NCBI GenBank assembly: GCA_900660155.1
Contig: CABFPE010000041.1
Span: 556,037-620,036 of the forward strand
Source: Hofstenia miamia
Lineage: Eukaryota > Xenacoelomorpha > Acoela > Hofsteniidae
Length of the DNA: 64,000 bases
Direction of reading: 5' to 3'
How positions within the stretch are numbered: the first letter of the stretch is position 1; every line of letters starts with the position of its first letter. Made by a program: the position numbers and the translations under genes. Positions 23,325-34,292 of this stretch are shown here, one piece after another. A model generated the notes under the pieces. That model worked only from the letters and a program-made list of their open reading frames with translations. It was not told the DNA's origin and searched no databases.

Positions 23325-23720
23325 GTCGGTCTTACTTCAAAAGTAGGAAATAAAATAAACTTTGCGATGATTTATGAATTATTGAAAAAATTTATCATTT
23401 TTCAACACTAATTAATCTGGATTCAGTAAATAGTATTGCATATTATCAAAATTTATGCAATGCAACCGTACAGGATCGACGATGCATTATTAAGTGTTTA
23501 AGGTAAAATATAATTACATTGAATTTTACCCATTAATGGCTATTTCATTAATATACTATTTTAAATTCGATAAGTGCTTTGGAAAACAAGAAAGATTAGG
23601 AAAATCTTAACCTATGCATGTATGCCCAAATGAAGGACTAATCTTCCGCATATCACGAAGAAGATGAATGATTATTTTCACAAATATTTGACACTAAACG
23701 CTTAATGTAGTAAGACCGAC
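23325..23720. mobile_element. Inverted-repeat element with GTCGGTCTTACT ends
   Basis: The left end GTCGGTCTTACTTCA and the reverse complement of the right end GTCGGTCTTACTACA match at 14 of 15. There is no coding potential inside, so it reads as a MITE. Its right end abuts another GTCGGTCTTACTACA in opposite orientation, creating the palindrome at 23707-23734. Confidence 0.55.
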
Positions 23721-23734
23721 GTCGGTCTTACTAC
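23707..23734. repeat. Perfect 28-bp palindrome at an element junction
   Basis: The half-site GTAGTAAGACCGAC is followed at once by its exact reverse complement. It is best read as two element ends meeting head to head; the far end of the second element was not found. Confidence 0.8.
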
Positions 23735-23959
23735 AAGTTGTGGTGTTTATAAGCGCTCACAGCTTCATGTCCTAACACAATTATATAATTTTTTTGATGT
23801 ATCACCAAATAATCAATGAGTAAAAATAGTCATTCAAAGTGTTGGAAACGGGAAAATACACAAATTTGTTACTTTTACTCTACAATAACAATGAATTACT
23901 TTTTATCAAAAATAATTTAATGTGTGGTAATGGTAGAATACATTGTAAACTACACGAGG

Positions 23960-25600
23960 TTTTTAAAATTTTTTTATTATCCGTTTGAGCAGTGTTTGAA
24001 AGACTGAATCTAACATAATAGTATACATTAATCTGGAATTGCCCAGGAATGTTCGTAAATTTTTCTGGAATTTCTTGTAATTTTTCTCAATTTGAATTTC
24101 GTGATCTAAGTTATTCCATATATTAGTTGCTGTATGGTGAAAGCTATTATAATGTTTATCTAAGCGTAAAATTTTTTAAGAACGTTTATTTAATTGAATA
24201 TATTGTTTTAGAAACGAAATGGATGGCTGACCAAATTTGAATTTAAATATTGTGGAATTTGGTAGTAAGGATATAGTAGTTTGTATTTTAATCGATAGTC
24301 GGATGAGTGTCATGTTTTTTGCATGTAATTGAGTGTTTTTATAGACCAATTGAAGGTTTAAACAAAAGGATGCAATATTTTGAATATATATTTGAAAAGA
24401 GGAATGAACCGTATGGAAAGTACGATAAACAGAGTGCATTTATTGTTTGTGGCATGTGTTTGAACATTTCGAAGATGAAAAAGACATCTAACTTCAGAAG
24501 CTATTTTTTGAATATAGTCATTAAGAACTGTTCGAAATTTCAATCATTGTCAATTTCACCACATAATAGTTAAAAGAGTCGCTTTGCTTTATTGGTACCT
24601 GATTTATGTTAAGTTCTTTGTTTCTTGTGAGATTTCAGTATGACTTTGGAAAGAATATTATGAAATGTGATTTTTCAATATATTGGGGGAAATTGTAAGG
24701 TTCTGTAAATGTTGTATTTAGGTGATCTATTATTCTGGTTTTTTCTTTGGTAATTTGATTATCAATAAATTTATATTTTCTTTGATTTTCCGTAATTAGT
24801 CCAATTGGCCGTCGTCGACTCTGTTTCAAATAGTTTTCTTTTAATGCCTACTTGTTCATGTATGAAACTGTAATCGGCATTTGATAAAATAGTTTTGCGC
24901 GTTTTTAATTTTACTTTTCGGCATTTCATTGGTGCCGCTTTATTAAGTCCATTGCAATTTTTTTTTGAAATATGATTAATCGTACTAGATCCAGATTTTA
25001 GAGGATATATTTAATCCAAAAACATGTTTTTTAAAAGCCTTTTCATTATTTTGTATGAATAATCCCTTGCATAAATTATTTTAAAATGATTAGCATTAGT
25101 AGTTCTATAAATTATGTATATGCAAAGACCATGGTCGCTGAATGATTCAAACATTAAGGATTTAAAAAATAGGTCTGCATTTGTTAGAAAATATTCAATT
25201 AAGTTGTCATGTCTTGTAGGAAAGTTAATATTTAAACAACGAAAGTCGAATGTGGAACAACGTTTGGTTAACGATTTTTTTCAAGTTTATTTAAATAATT
25301 TATATTAAAGTCACCAAATACATTTATGGAACAGTAGGAGTCATTTACTTCAGACATTTAATTTACCTCAAAATTTAAATAGTTAATTATGAAAATACCA
25401 AAATAATGTCGGCCAAGAGTAAACAAATTTGAGTCAACATCATGCTGTAACCAAGTTTCTGTAATAAGGAATATTGAGTTTTGACCAATATTATTTATTA
25501 AGTTAAGAAAATAATTTCTATTTGAATTAAAACTTTTAGCATTCAAGTAAACGAAATTTTTTAAGTTTATTTTCTATTTGAGATTCTTCTGGATCAGTTT
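23960..25600 (-). mobile_element. LINE remnant (family A) with endonuclease and C-terminal parts
   Basis: Minus strand. An apurinic-endonuclease start is visible at 25358-25546 (NAKSFNSNRNYFLNLI followed by SIFLITETWL). A linker with HLNTTFTE sits near 24700, and a C-terminal segment (TATNIWNNLDHEIQIEKNY) near 24020-24140. The RT core between linker and C-terminus is missing. Frames are broken. The C-terminal motif matches INTAIYNWNILPIEVKII of the copy at 44541-46479. Confidence 0.7.
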
Positions 25601-25849
25601 AATATCTCCTGAGAGAAGCAATTCTATGAAATAAAAATATCTATTCAGGTGGTTAAGAAGACATGTACTGAATTTAGCAGTACATGTGAACTATGTTAAA
25701 TGCGGACGTTTTGATGCGTGTGGATGTGCATTTATATAATATAGATGTACATTTTGTAACTTAACATAGATGAAAATGGTATATAACAAAATTTTTTCAT
25801 TAAATTTTAATTAAAGTTCGGATAATAAAAAAATAATAATAATAAAAGA

Positions 25850-26480
25850 CCATTAGGCCAGTGAATTCAAAACATTACAAAAGTATAGATACCAAGTTTT
25901 TCGACGAGGACAGTCACAGCTGCAAGTGAAGCGAGAGAATGGCTAAGTGAAGAAGACACCAGGCGAGGAAAAAGTTAATAGCCGTTGGAGTTTAAGAGGC
26001 AGGAGCAAATTAGCAGAAGCACAAACACCATTAAAAAAAACTAGGAAGGGTGCGATGGTTCTTGGGATGACGAACAGAGAACGTGATAACATCATCAGAG
26101 CAAGTAGAATGGAAATTTGAGAACGATATAGAATCAAATGGATCAAGACCCAGACTGCAAATCAGGAGATCATCACAAACATGAAAGTTAAGTGACCGCG
26201 AGAAAGTGGAGAATTTGAGCAGGGCATCTTTGTATTTCAAAGGAGAAATATATTTGAAAGCACGTTTCTGGAAGTGGAGAAAGGCGAATCGGCCACCAAA
26301 AGTGACGAATAACTGGAACAACGAGAGTTTCAAAGCGGATAAAGTATTGCGAATTAACATTCCTTACATGCAAGAACACATGGCCAGTCCAATTCAAGTT
26401 GCCAGTAAATTGAACTGCAAGATGAGTATAAAGTTGAAAATTTGACTCGGAGAGGCAGATCCGTTGAGAGAGACACTGAA
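25850..26480 (-). mobile_element. LINE 3' fragment (family B)
   Basis: Minus strand, with frames carrying LGLDPFDSISFSNFHSTCSD, which matches the fragment at 18180-18950. A tail of ATT repeats lies at about 25830-25846 on the minus-strand 3' side. Broken and 5'-truncated. Confidence 0.68.
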
Positions 26481-27329
26481 AGATATAGTCAAATTTGCAT
26501 ATTCTTTAACTTGAGCAGCCAATACAAATGTGGTTAAGGCATACCCAAAATGAATAACTTACATTTCTAATTATATTAGATCAGATATTAACACTTTGTG
26601 AAAAAAATCTGTATCCTTATGATATTGCACTATTGTGTTTGAAAAGAACTATCGATTATTTTTAAATTTTTTATGCGCTTTATTGCATTTTTCATAATTT
26701 TTTATCTGCTATTCTGCACATTCGCCTTGTTTTCACTTGCGGATTACGAGTACAAGAACAAATAATTATAGTGAAAGAAGTACATTTGATGAGATGTATA
26801 AATTAAAATTAGGATATATCAATACACTCTCATTTTGATTGCAGAAATGATTCAAAATAATCAAAATTTTGGGAAAGAATGCATTTAAACTATTTTTCAA
26901 AGACACATTTCGTCTAATACCTATTTTACTATTTTGATAAAGAGCTTATGACCGAATAAATAATTTGTGAAGTTATCTTGTATTTAAGTTCACGTGACCA
27001 AAGTAAATAAATCGTAAAACAGCGTGCGTATTTGTAATTGTGAGTTATTCAATTAGTTTAGTAGTTTGTAATTTTAATATAATGTAGACTTCCAGCTGTA
27101 TATATAGAAGTGTATCCGTTTTATCACTCCAATTTAGGCTGTTTTGCTGCATATACGTGATTGTTTTACAAATAGCTTAATATGAACTGTTACAGTACTG
27201 AGAAGGCGATAATTTTTGGTAATTCAGCTATTTTCTGAGATGGTTCAGATTAGTCTCACGCGCAAGAAATAAACGGGGTAAAAACCGAGGAGAAATGCAA
27301 TACAATGGATAAAAAATATAAAATATTGA
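26481..27329. other. Intergenic, nothing recognised
   Basis: AT-rich sequence without a coding frame, inverted repeat or known motif that I can support. Confidence 0.35.
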
Positions 27330-27385
27330 TCGATAACTTAACGTAGTTAACAAAATACGTAAAAAGTTTAGAAATAATAGATGTC

Positions 27386-27805
27386 GACCGATAACTTTGC
27401 ATACTTAATCAAATTCGTATATATTTAAGTACAATAGCACAGAAAACTTAGAATTCATAAATTATAATAAAAAAGGCGATTGGCGAAAATATACAATAGA
27501 TGACGTTATCATTCTTTAGGGGACCCAGTTCAAGTGAGGTCATAAAATAATAATTAAACACCAACCCGGCATCCAAATTTTAAAAATTATTCAACATGTT
27601 AAATGCAATCGAATTGCAATCGTTGGGATGTAAGATTAGGGTTTAATGCCTTTTATGGCGTTACTTGCACTGGGTCCCCTAAAGTAAAATAACGCCAAAA
27701 TTAAAAAATAATAGAAATAAACCGATAACTTTGCATAATTAACCCAATTCGTAGTACGTGGTAGATATTTAAGGACATTAGCATAGAAAACTTAGAATTT
27801 ATAAA
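27386..27805. repeat. Two imperfect ~85-bp direct repeats flanking a MITE
   Basis: 27386-27470 and 27719-27805 share ACCGATAACTTTGCATA...TTAA...ATTCGTA and GAAAACTTAGAATT. A weaker third copy begins near 27330 (GATCGATAACTTAACG). The MITE at 27514-27684 lies between the two better copies. Confidence 0.6.
27514..27684. mobile_element. MITE with CTTTAGGGGACCCAG ends
   Basis: The left end CTTTAGGGGACCCAGTTCAA and the reverse complement of the right end CTTTAGGGGACCCAGTGCAA match at 19 of 20. It is 171 bp and non-coding. No clear target duplication was seen, so superfamily is undetermined. Confidence 0.72.
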
Positions 27806-28162
27806 AAGTTATCTATTTAACAGATTGCTAGATATAAAAGCATATTTAGGCATAGCGATAAATTTTTGGTTTAAATCAAATCCTTTCCTTAGGTGATATT
27901 TCCAAAAACATTGTGGTTAAAATATAAATATTTTAATTTCGATTATTCAAATTGTTTTACTCGTATAATTATAATAACTAATATATGCGCTTAGTTGAGT
28001 GCATAATATATTGAGGAAGTTTTTGTGTATAAATGATGATATTTAATATTTATGGAAATCGTTTTTTTGTTAGAAATTTTCAAATTAAAGCCTACCCTAG
28101 ATTTCTCATGCCTTTTTGATGAGTTTGAAACAATTTCTTTACAATAATACTTCATTTTCAGA

Positions 28163-28196
<34 letters not shown>

Positions 28197-28740
28197 TCTT
28201 AGAATGCGCTTTTAGTAAGTTAGCGCTTTGCACATAGAAATCTTGTTCATGGCGTCTTGTACATGTGTGGATTGCCCACATAATTTAAGGCAATGGCTAA
28301 CCCTATAAAAATTATCTGAATTGAATCAATTTCCTTAGGCTATTGCACCTCTTTGAGGAAAGTGTTAATTACAAATCATAAGATTTAAATGACAAAACGA
28401 GATATTTTATTAAATTTACTAAGCAATAAGGATTTGTTGAGTAAATCATAGTTGAGAAACCCGTTATTGACGGAATTGCCAAATCGATTGCATTAGAATT
28501 GTGTAAAGATGAACTACATTGTTAGGTGCAAAATAAACGTAATCACTTTTCTTTTGATTCTAGCTTTATGAAGAAGCTTAACCGACACTTTTAAGCAAAG
28601 ATTTTTTCGTTTTGAATCAATTTACACATAGACTAAATGCTTCAAATATAAAAAGTGCTGTTGAGTCATATATACAGGTTCAATATTAGTATGAAAATAT
28701 ATAATTGGCTTATCGTGCAAAATATCAAAATTCATGCAAA
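27806..28740. other. Intergenic with (TA)n at about 28165-28193
   Basis: AT-rich sequence holding one TA microsatellite. No gene or mobile element was recognised. Confidence 0.4.
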
Positions 28741-28744
28741 TGAA

Positions 28745-29160
28745 TGCTTTACTTATAACTAATAATGCATGGACGCCTTGATAACTTAATTATCAAGGCG
28801 TCCATAAATAATGCGACAACACTGCATTTATTATGAGCTATATTAGACTTTATTTGTTGAGGAATAGATAGAATTGCGTCTTGGGTGCTATGGCCAGTGC
28901 GAAACCCAAATTGTTTATGCGATAGAATGTTTTCAGATTTTAAGAATGCGTTTATTTGAATATACACTAGTTTTTTAAAGAGTCTGCTGAAAGGATGTGT
29001 AATACCATAACATAATTATAATTTTTTGCCTTTAAGTTCTCACCGTATTTATATATAGGAGTTATATCTGATTTTTTAGTATTGTAGAGTCGCTTGGGGA
29101 ATTTTGTGCTTTTTATATCTTTTGATTTCGATTTAAATCCACTGTATTTTGATGTCACTA
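28745..29160 (-). mobile_element. LINE RT fragment
   Basis: Two adjoining minus-strand frames carry the RT N-terminal part: SDITPIYKYGE, then NAFLKSENILSHKQFGFRTG and HSTQDAIL. It is truncated at both ends. Its 3' limit coincides with a strong hairpin at 28770-28804. Confidence 0.72.
28770..28804. repeat. Hairpin: 15-bp perfect stem, 5-nt loop
   Basis: TGGACGCCTTGATAA, loop CTTAA, then the exact reverse complement. It sits at the truncated end of the LINE fragment. Confidence 0.85.
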
Positions 29161-29540
29161 TGACGTTTCAAGTCATTTTCGAGATTAGTTTTGTTGCTAC
29201 TAGTTTTGTGTCCCCTCGTCGGTGCTTTTGTTTTGCTCAAATTTAATTTACGAGGGAAAATTATTACGAGCATGTTAAACTACGTTGAATATCAATTATT
29301 GTAAACAAAGGCAGGTAAAACTGAATCTTTTTGTATATAAACTGAGAAAACTGTAGCGAATGTTCAATAGACTTTGTCTACTCTTAACTGCCGTTCTTAC
29401 CATTGTATCTTTTATTTATCTATTATCTTAAATGAAATCTATTGCTTAAGACCAGCGACAATTCGGGAGTGCTTTCATTAGCACAGGGCGACAAGTTGCT
29501 TCTGGGGGTCTTTCGATTACCCAGTCTGAATTGTGGTTCA
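29161..29540. other. Unassigned intergenic sequence
   Basis: No coding frame is supported. The stretch 29440-29540 is less AT-rich than its surroundings but has no recognised motif. Confidence 0.35.
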
Positions 29541-30077
29541 TTAGGTTATGTGTACGGTTATGCATAAGGAAATAATAAATCTCTCGTTCGTATTTCAACA
29601 CGTACATGCACTTATAAGATCTAACACTGTGATGATACCATGCCGTTGGCTAGCACGAATATCTGGTAATTACAGATTATTTAATAGTTAGCTGAGAGAT
29701 AACAATGAAAATGAGAGTTAAGTTTTTGAAGTGAGATAGAAATTAAACAAGTGAGACAAATAGGGTAGCACCAGTCAATAGGTTAAGCACTTTACTTCTG
29801 GACGTTCCNTTAGGTTATGTATATGGTTAATGCATAAGGAAATAATAAATCTCTCGTTCGCATTTCAACATGTACATGCACTTATAAGATCTAACACTGT
29901 GATGATACCATGCCATTGGCTAGCACGAATATCTGGCAATTACAGATTATTTAATAGTTAGCTGAGAGATAACAATGAAAATGAGAGTTAAGTTTTTGAA
30001 GTGAGATAGAAATTAAACAAGTGAGACAAATAGGGTAGCACCAGTCAATAGGTTAAGCACTTTACTTCTGGACGTTC
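29541..30077. repeat. 268-bp near-identical direct repeat around a single N (probable allelic duplication)
   Basis: 29541-29808 and 29810-30077 are near-identical, with several differences (GTGTACGG/GTATATGG, an A insertion, CACGTAC/CATGTAC, GGTAATT/GGCAATT). They are separated by N at 29809. The pattern suits two haplotypes kept in series by the assembler. Confidence 0.78.
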
Positions 30078-30720
30078 TGCTTTGGCTGGAAGCCACAGGA
30101 ATTGGTCATCTTGGTTGTTACCTAAATTAGTTCTGTTAATTGGATGAATTACCAATGTTACATCTACGTGTTATAAGTTCTACGTTAATCCCTGCTCTGG
30201 AATTGTGGCTGTTCTGTAAACGCTATCTAAACCTTTTGTGGAGTCAATTAAGTTTCTAGTTAAGTTTTCCTACCAGCCACCGATTCTACAGTATGTCTGG
30301 AAGTTCACAATCAATGATGCATTGATTAAATGCTATTATTAATTGTTCTCTAAAAATATCAAAAGGAAAATTGTTTTGATTGTGATTATCAGAATTTTGT
30401 TTTTTCTTATAAGGTGAGAAATTGAAATTTCCAAGTTCTTTGAATTTTGAATATAAATGATTTAGTATTGATGCTTAATTTATTTATTTCGAATGAAAGG
30501 CTTTTAGATTTTCCAATAAATTTATGGACGTATCGCCATTTTTCTCGAGTAGAATTTAATTGACAAAAGAATTTTTACAGAGCTTTAGTTAAATTTCTTG
30601 TTGTTAATTGCTTAATTACTTTCTTTGATCTTTCTTAATTGGTCCAATTAAGCTTTTTCGGCTCGGATTTCACAAGATCATATAGTTCTCGTTTAATTAA
30701 TACTAAGGAGGAAAAGATAC
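30078..30720. other. Unassigned sequence left of the Dong-type LINE
   Basis: AT-rich sequence without a recognised gene. It ends in the (TTA)n array at about 30720-30745 that is the target site of the LINE. Confidence 0.4.
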
Positions 30721-30789
30721 TATTATTATTATTATTATTATTATTGCATCTCACAGCTTCATGCTGGTATCCCTCTCAGCTCGGGGAAC

Positions 30790-33700
30790 TCACCAGTTCC
30801 CAGGGAGTCTGAGAGCTTTCCTCAGGACTCTAGCTGTTCCTAACAATGCTGCCTTCTGTGCTACTGCTCCTCCCCACTTTGGTACTCCCAACTCCTCCAA
30901 GTATCTCGTATGCTTCTTACTCACTGCTCCTAGTGCGCCTACTACTACCGGGACTACTTCAACTTTCTTTAACTTCCACAGCCTTTCTATTTCCTCTGCT
31001 AACTCTCTGTACTTGTCTATCTTCTCTTTCTCCTTGCTTTCTACATTTCTGTCCTTTGGTACTGCTATGTCTATCACTGTTCCTAATCTTTTCTCTTTGT
31101 CTACCACTACTATGTCTGGCCTCCGTGCTTCTATCACCTTGCTTGTCTGTATGTTGAAGTCCCACAGTATCTTAACCTTCTCATTTTCTATGACGCCCTG
31201 TGGCTTGTGCTCATACCACTTGTCTCCTGCTTCTAACCCATGCTGCCTGCTCAAACTCCAGTGTACCATTCTTCCCACCTTGTCGTGCCTGAACTTATAC
31301 TCATTCTGTGCCAACTTCTCACACCCTGCTATCAGATGATCTACTGTCTCCGCCTCTTTCTTACACAGCCTACACTTATCACTTACTTCTACTCTTCTGT
31401 CTATATGCTTCTTCACCCAGTTTGTTCTTATTGCTTGCTCCTGTGCTGCCATTATTAGTGCTTCTGTTTCTCTCTTCAGTCCTGCCTTCTTTAACCACTT
31501 GTTGCTCTCTTCTCTATCACACTTTTCTGTGTTCCTCCAGTATTCTCCATGCATTGCCTTCTGCCTATACCTTGTTTGCCTCTCTGATTCCATCCTACTC
31601 TGGTATATCTTCTTTCCTTCACTCTCAGTTCTTATCTTCTTCAACTCCTTAGTGACCTCTAGTAGGGACCCCTCAGGTTGCTCTTCTACATATTCCTTTA
31701 GCCCTAGTGCTTCTGCTTCTACAGTCTCCTCCACACTTAGCAGCCCTTTACCTCCCTTATGCCTTGTCATGTACAGCCTATCTACATCTCCATTGAGGTT
31801 GAATGCTCTCTCTGCTGCTAGTATCTTCCTTGTCTCCCTGTCTAATTCCCTCAGTTCATTCTTGTTCCACCTAACTATTCCTGCCGAATATCTCAACACT
31901 GGTATCGCCCATGTATTAATTGCCTTTATGCTGTTCTGCCCATTCAATGCTGACTTCTGTAGTACCTTCCTTACTCTCCTCTTGTACTCTTTCCTTAGCC
32001 TCATCTTCATTTCCATGTGATCTGTTCTGTCCTTCTCTATTACTCCTAAGTACTTGTACCCCTCCTTGACTTCCTCAATCTTGTCCCCACTGCTTGTCCT
32101 CAAGCCCTCCCCATCCACACACTTGCCTCTGGTCATTGTCACTGCTGCACACTTTCCTAATCCAAACTCCAACCCTGAATCTCTGCTTGCCTTCTCCAAT
32201 GTCTCCACTTGCTTCTGCAACATCTTCCTTGAACTAGCATACATCTTCAGGTCGTCCATGTACCACAGGTGACTTACTTCTCTACCATTCTTCTCCATCT
32301 TATACCCTATGCCTGTCTCCTTTAACTTTTCTGTGATAGGGATTAAGCTAACTACAAACAGTAGTGGTGCTAAGCTGTCTCCCTGGAATATGCCTCGCCT
32401 AAACCTCAACCTATGCCCATCTATCTCAGTCTGCCACTTTGCCATCTCCCTCTCTAGAAACTCAACCCATTTCCGTGAAACTCCATTGGCCTCTAGCGTC
32501 CTCAATACCCACCTATGTGAAATGCTGTCATATGCCTTCCTGTAGTCTATCCATGCCATTGCCAAGTTTGTCTTCCTTCTTCTACAATTCTCCACCACTG
32601 CCTGGTCTATCAACAACTGATCTTTGCATCCTCTCGTCTTTGTCCTACATCCCTTCTGCTCCTCTGGTATCAACCTATTCTGTTCTAAGTAACATGCCAG
32701 CCTACTTGAAATCACTGAAGTTAGCAATTTCCACGTTGTTGGCAGACATGTTATTGGCCTGAAGTTGCTTGCCTCACTACCTTTCTTTGGGTCCTTCTGT
32801 ATCAGAAATGTCTTCCCCACTACCATCCACTCTGGACACCCACTCACCACACACTCCTCCAATGCTGCTGCTAGTCTCTCATGAACACTTGTGAACTTCT
32901 TCAGCCAATACCCATGTACCTCATCTCTGCCTGGCGCCTTCCAGTTCTTCATCTTCTTTAGAGCCTTCTTCAGCTTTGCAGTTGTGATTACTTCTTTTTC
33001 TTGTCTGAACTCCTTCTGCATCTGCTCACTCTCTATCTCTGGTCCCTCACTTCCCCATATATTCTCCCAGAACCTTACTGCATCTTCGCCTGCTCTAGCT
33101 GTAGCCTTTTCTCCTGCATCTAGTTCTTTGTAGAATCTTCCTTCTTGAGTCTCAAACTTCATATTGTCTCTTGCCTGCTTTGCCCTTGCCCTATATTTTC
33201 TTAGTTTCTCAGCTTCTGCAACTAATCTCTGCTTTAGCTCTTCTCTTGCAGTTTCTATTGTCTTCCCTTTACCTACCCTGCAACTGTCCTGCACCGCCTT
33301 ACTTGTCCTGATCTTCCCTATTTGCTGCCTAATCTTTGCCACTTTATTCTCAATTCTTCTTTCCCATGCTGGCTTTCTGTCTCCCTTATCTTCTTGCCAC
33401 CTCTTCTTCTTTATTTCCACGCCTACATTCTTCAGCACCTCACATGCCCCTGCATACACTAAGCTATTTACTTCTGTAACACTCCTAGCATCTATCCTCT
33501 CCAACACTTTATTGACTTTTGCTGTCTCTACTGCTAGCTTACTTCTCTTAACTCTTCTTGGGATTGGCAACCTAGCTCTCTCACCTATTTCTTCCTTCAT
33601 CTTTTCCTTGATTGCTGCTTCAGTTTCTGCATCTGCTACTTCTGCCACTTCTGTCTCAACATCTATCACTTCATCTTCCCTTTGCTTAACTTGTTCAACT

Positions 33701-34047
33701 CTCTTTTTCCCCTTACTCTCATCCAGCTGTAACTTTCTCACTTGCCCTGCAAGCCTCTGCTCTGTAACTTCTAATCCCGTTCTTGCCTTCCTCCATTCTT
33801 CCAACATTCTCTTCCTGTAACCCCTCTCATCTGGCCTGCTTCTTCTGTAACACTCCAATGCTGTCCTGTTCTGCTCATCTGTCCACTTATGCCGTTGTCC
33901 ATTGGTCTGTGTGGATCCTGTACTGCCACTTCTCGAGTCCACACTCCCGATTGTGGAGTCCGCCTGTTGTCCGGAGATTCTTAGCACCCTCTGACCATTG
34001 AAGGCCTGCCGGGGACTGAGGGCCTTTGCTCTATCATGACTTTTCAT
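30790..34047 (-). CDS. Dong-type LINE polyprotein: Myb-like, RT, zinc knuckle, restriction-like endonuclease
   Basis: 1085 residues, single open frame. In order: a Myb/SANT-like region with KWTDEQNRTALECYRRS (about 53-95); a lysine-rich linker (about 100-350); reverse transcriptase (about 360-680) with NWKAPGRDEVHGYWLKKF, AWIDYRKAYDSI, FQGDSLAPLLF and catalytic YMDD at 596-599; a C-X2-C-X8-H-X4-C zinc knuckle (Cys892, Cys895, His904, Cys909); and a C-terminal restriction-like endonuclease with RRPDIVVVD and VIDIAVP (Asp978, Asp993). This is the organisation of early-branching, site-specific LINEs (R2/R4/Dong), which nick a target and copy RNA onto it. All key residues are present. Confidence 0.92.
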   Translation of the reverse strand: MKSHDRAKALSPRQAFNGQRVLRISGQQADSTIGSVDSRSGSTGSTQTNGQRHKWTDEQNRTALECYRRSRPDERGYRKRMLEEWRKARTGLEVTEQRLAGQVRKLQLDESKGKKRVEQVKQREDEVIDVETEVAEVADAETEAAIKEKMKEEIGERARLPIPRRVKRSKLAVETAKVNKVLERIDARSVTEVNSLVYAGACEVLKNVGVEIKKKRWQEDKGDRKPAWERRIENKVAKIRQQIGKIRTSKAVQDSCRVGKGKTIETAREELKQRLVAEAEKLRKYRARAKQARDNMKFETQEGRFYKELDAGEKATARAGEDAVRFWENIWGSEGPEIESEQMQKEFRQEKEVITTAKLKKALKKMKNWKAPGRDEVHGYWLKKFTSVHERLAAALEECVVSGCPEWMVVGKTFLIQKDPKKGSEASNFRPITCLPTTWKLLTSVISSRLACYLEQNRLIPEEQKGCRTKTRGCKDQLLIDQAVVENCRRRKTNLAMAWIDYRKAYDSISHRWVLRTLEANGVSRKWVEFLEREMAKWQTEIDGHRLRFRRGIFQGDSLAPLLFVVSLIPITEKLKETGIGYKMEKNGREVSHLWYMDDLKMYASSRKMLQKQVETLEKASRDSGLEFGLGKCAAVTMTRGKCVDGEGLRTSSGDKIEEVKEGYKYLGVIEKDRTDHMEMKMRLRKEYKRRVRKVLQKSALNGQNSIKAINTWAIPVLRYSAGIVRWNKNELRELDRETRKILAAERAFNLNGDVDRLYMTRHKGGKGLLSVEETVEAEALGLKEYVEEQPEGSLLEVTKELKKIRTESEGKKIYQSRMESERQTRYRQKAMHGEYWRNTEKCDREESNKWLKKAGLKRETEALIMAAQEQAIRTNWVKKHIDRRVEVSDKCRLCKKEAETVDHLIAGCEKLAQNEYKFRHDKVGRMVHWSLSRQHGLEAGDKWYEHKPQGVIENEKVKILWDFNIQTSKVIEARRPDIVVVDKEKRLGTVIDIAVPKDRNVESKEKEKIDKYRELAEEIERLWKLKKVEVVPVVVGALGAVSKKHTRYLEELGVPKWGGAVAQKAALLGTARVLRKALRLPGNW

Positions 34048-34292
34048 CAGTGTTATTTTTTGTGTTTGATTTTGGACTCACATTCTCCTAGGAAGTTGCC
34101 AACCAAGGCTTAAGAGACCTTCCTGCCCCATGAGCTTTCATTTTGGACTGCCCTTGTCCTAGGAAGTTGCCAACCAAGGCTTTAGAGTGCTTCCTACCCT
34201 GTGAGCTAAGTCATCCAGTTTGCTAACCACGATCACAGTTGCTTAACCTCAGCTTACCAACCTGCGTCTCTACCAACTGGGCTACCTGCCCA

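Noticed and set aside
30761-34001. Plus-strand open frames of up to 218 codons across the Dong-type LINE
   Set aside because: They are antisense shadows of the long minus-strand polyprotein, with the Leu/Ser-rich composition expected of such shadows.
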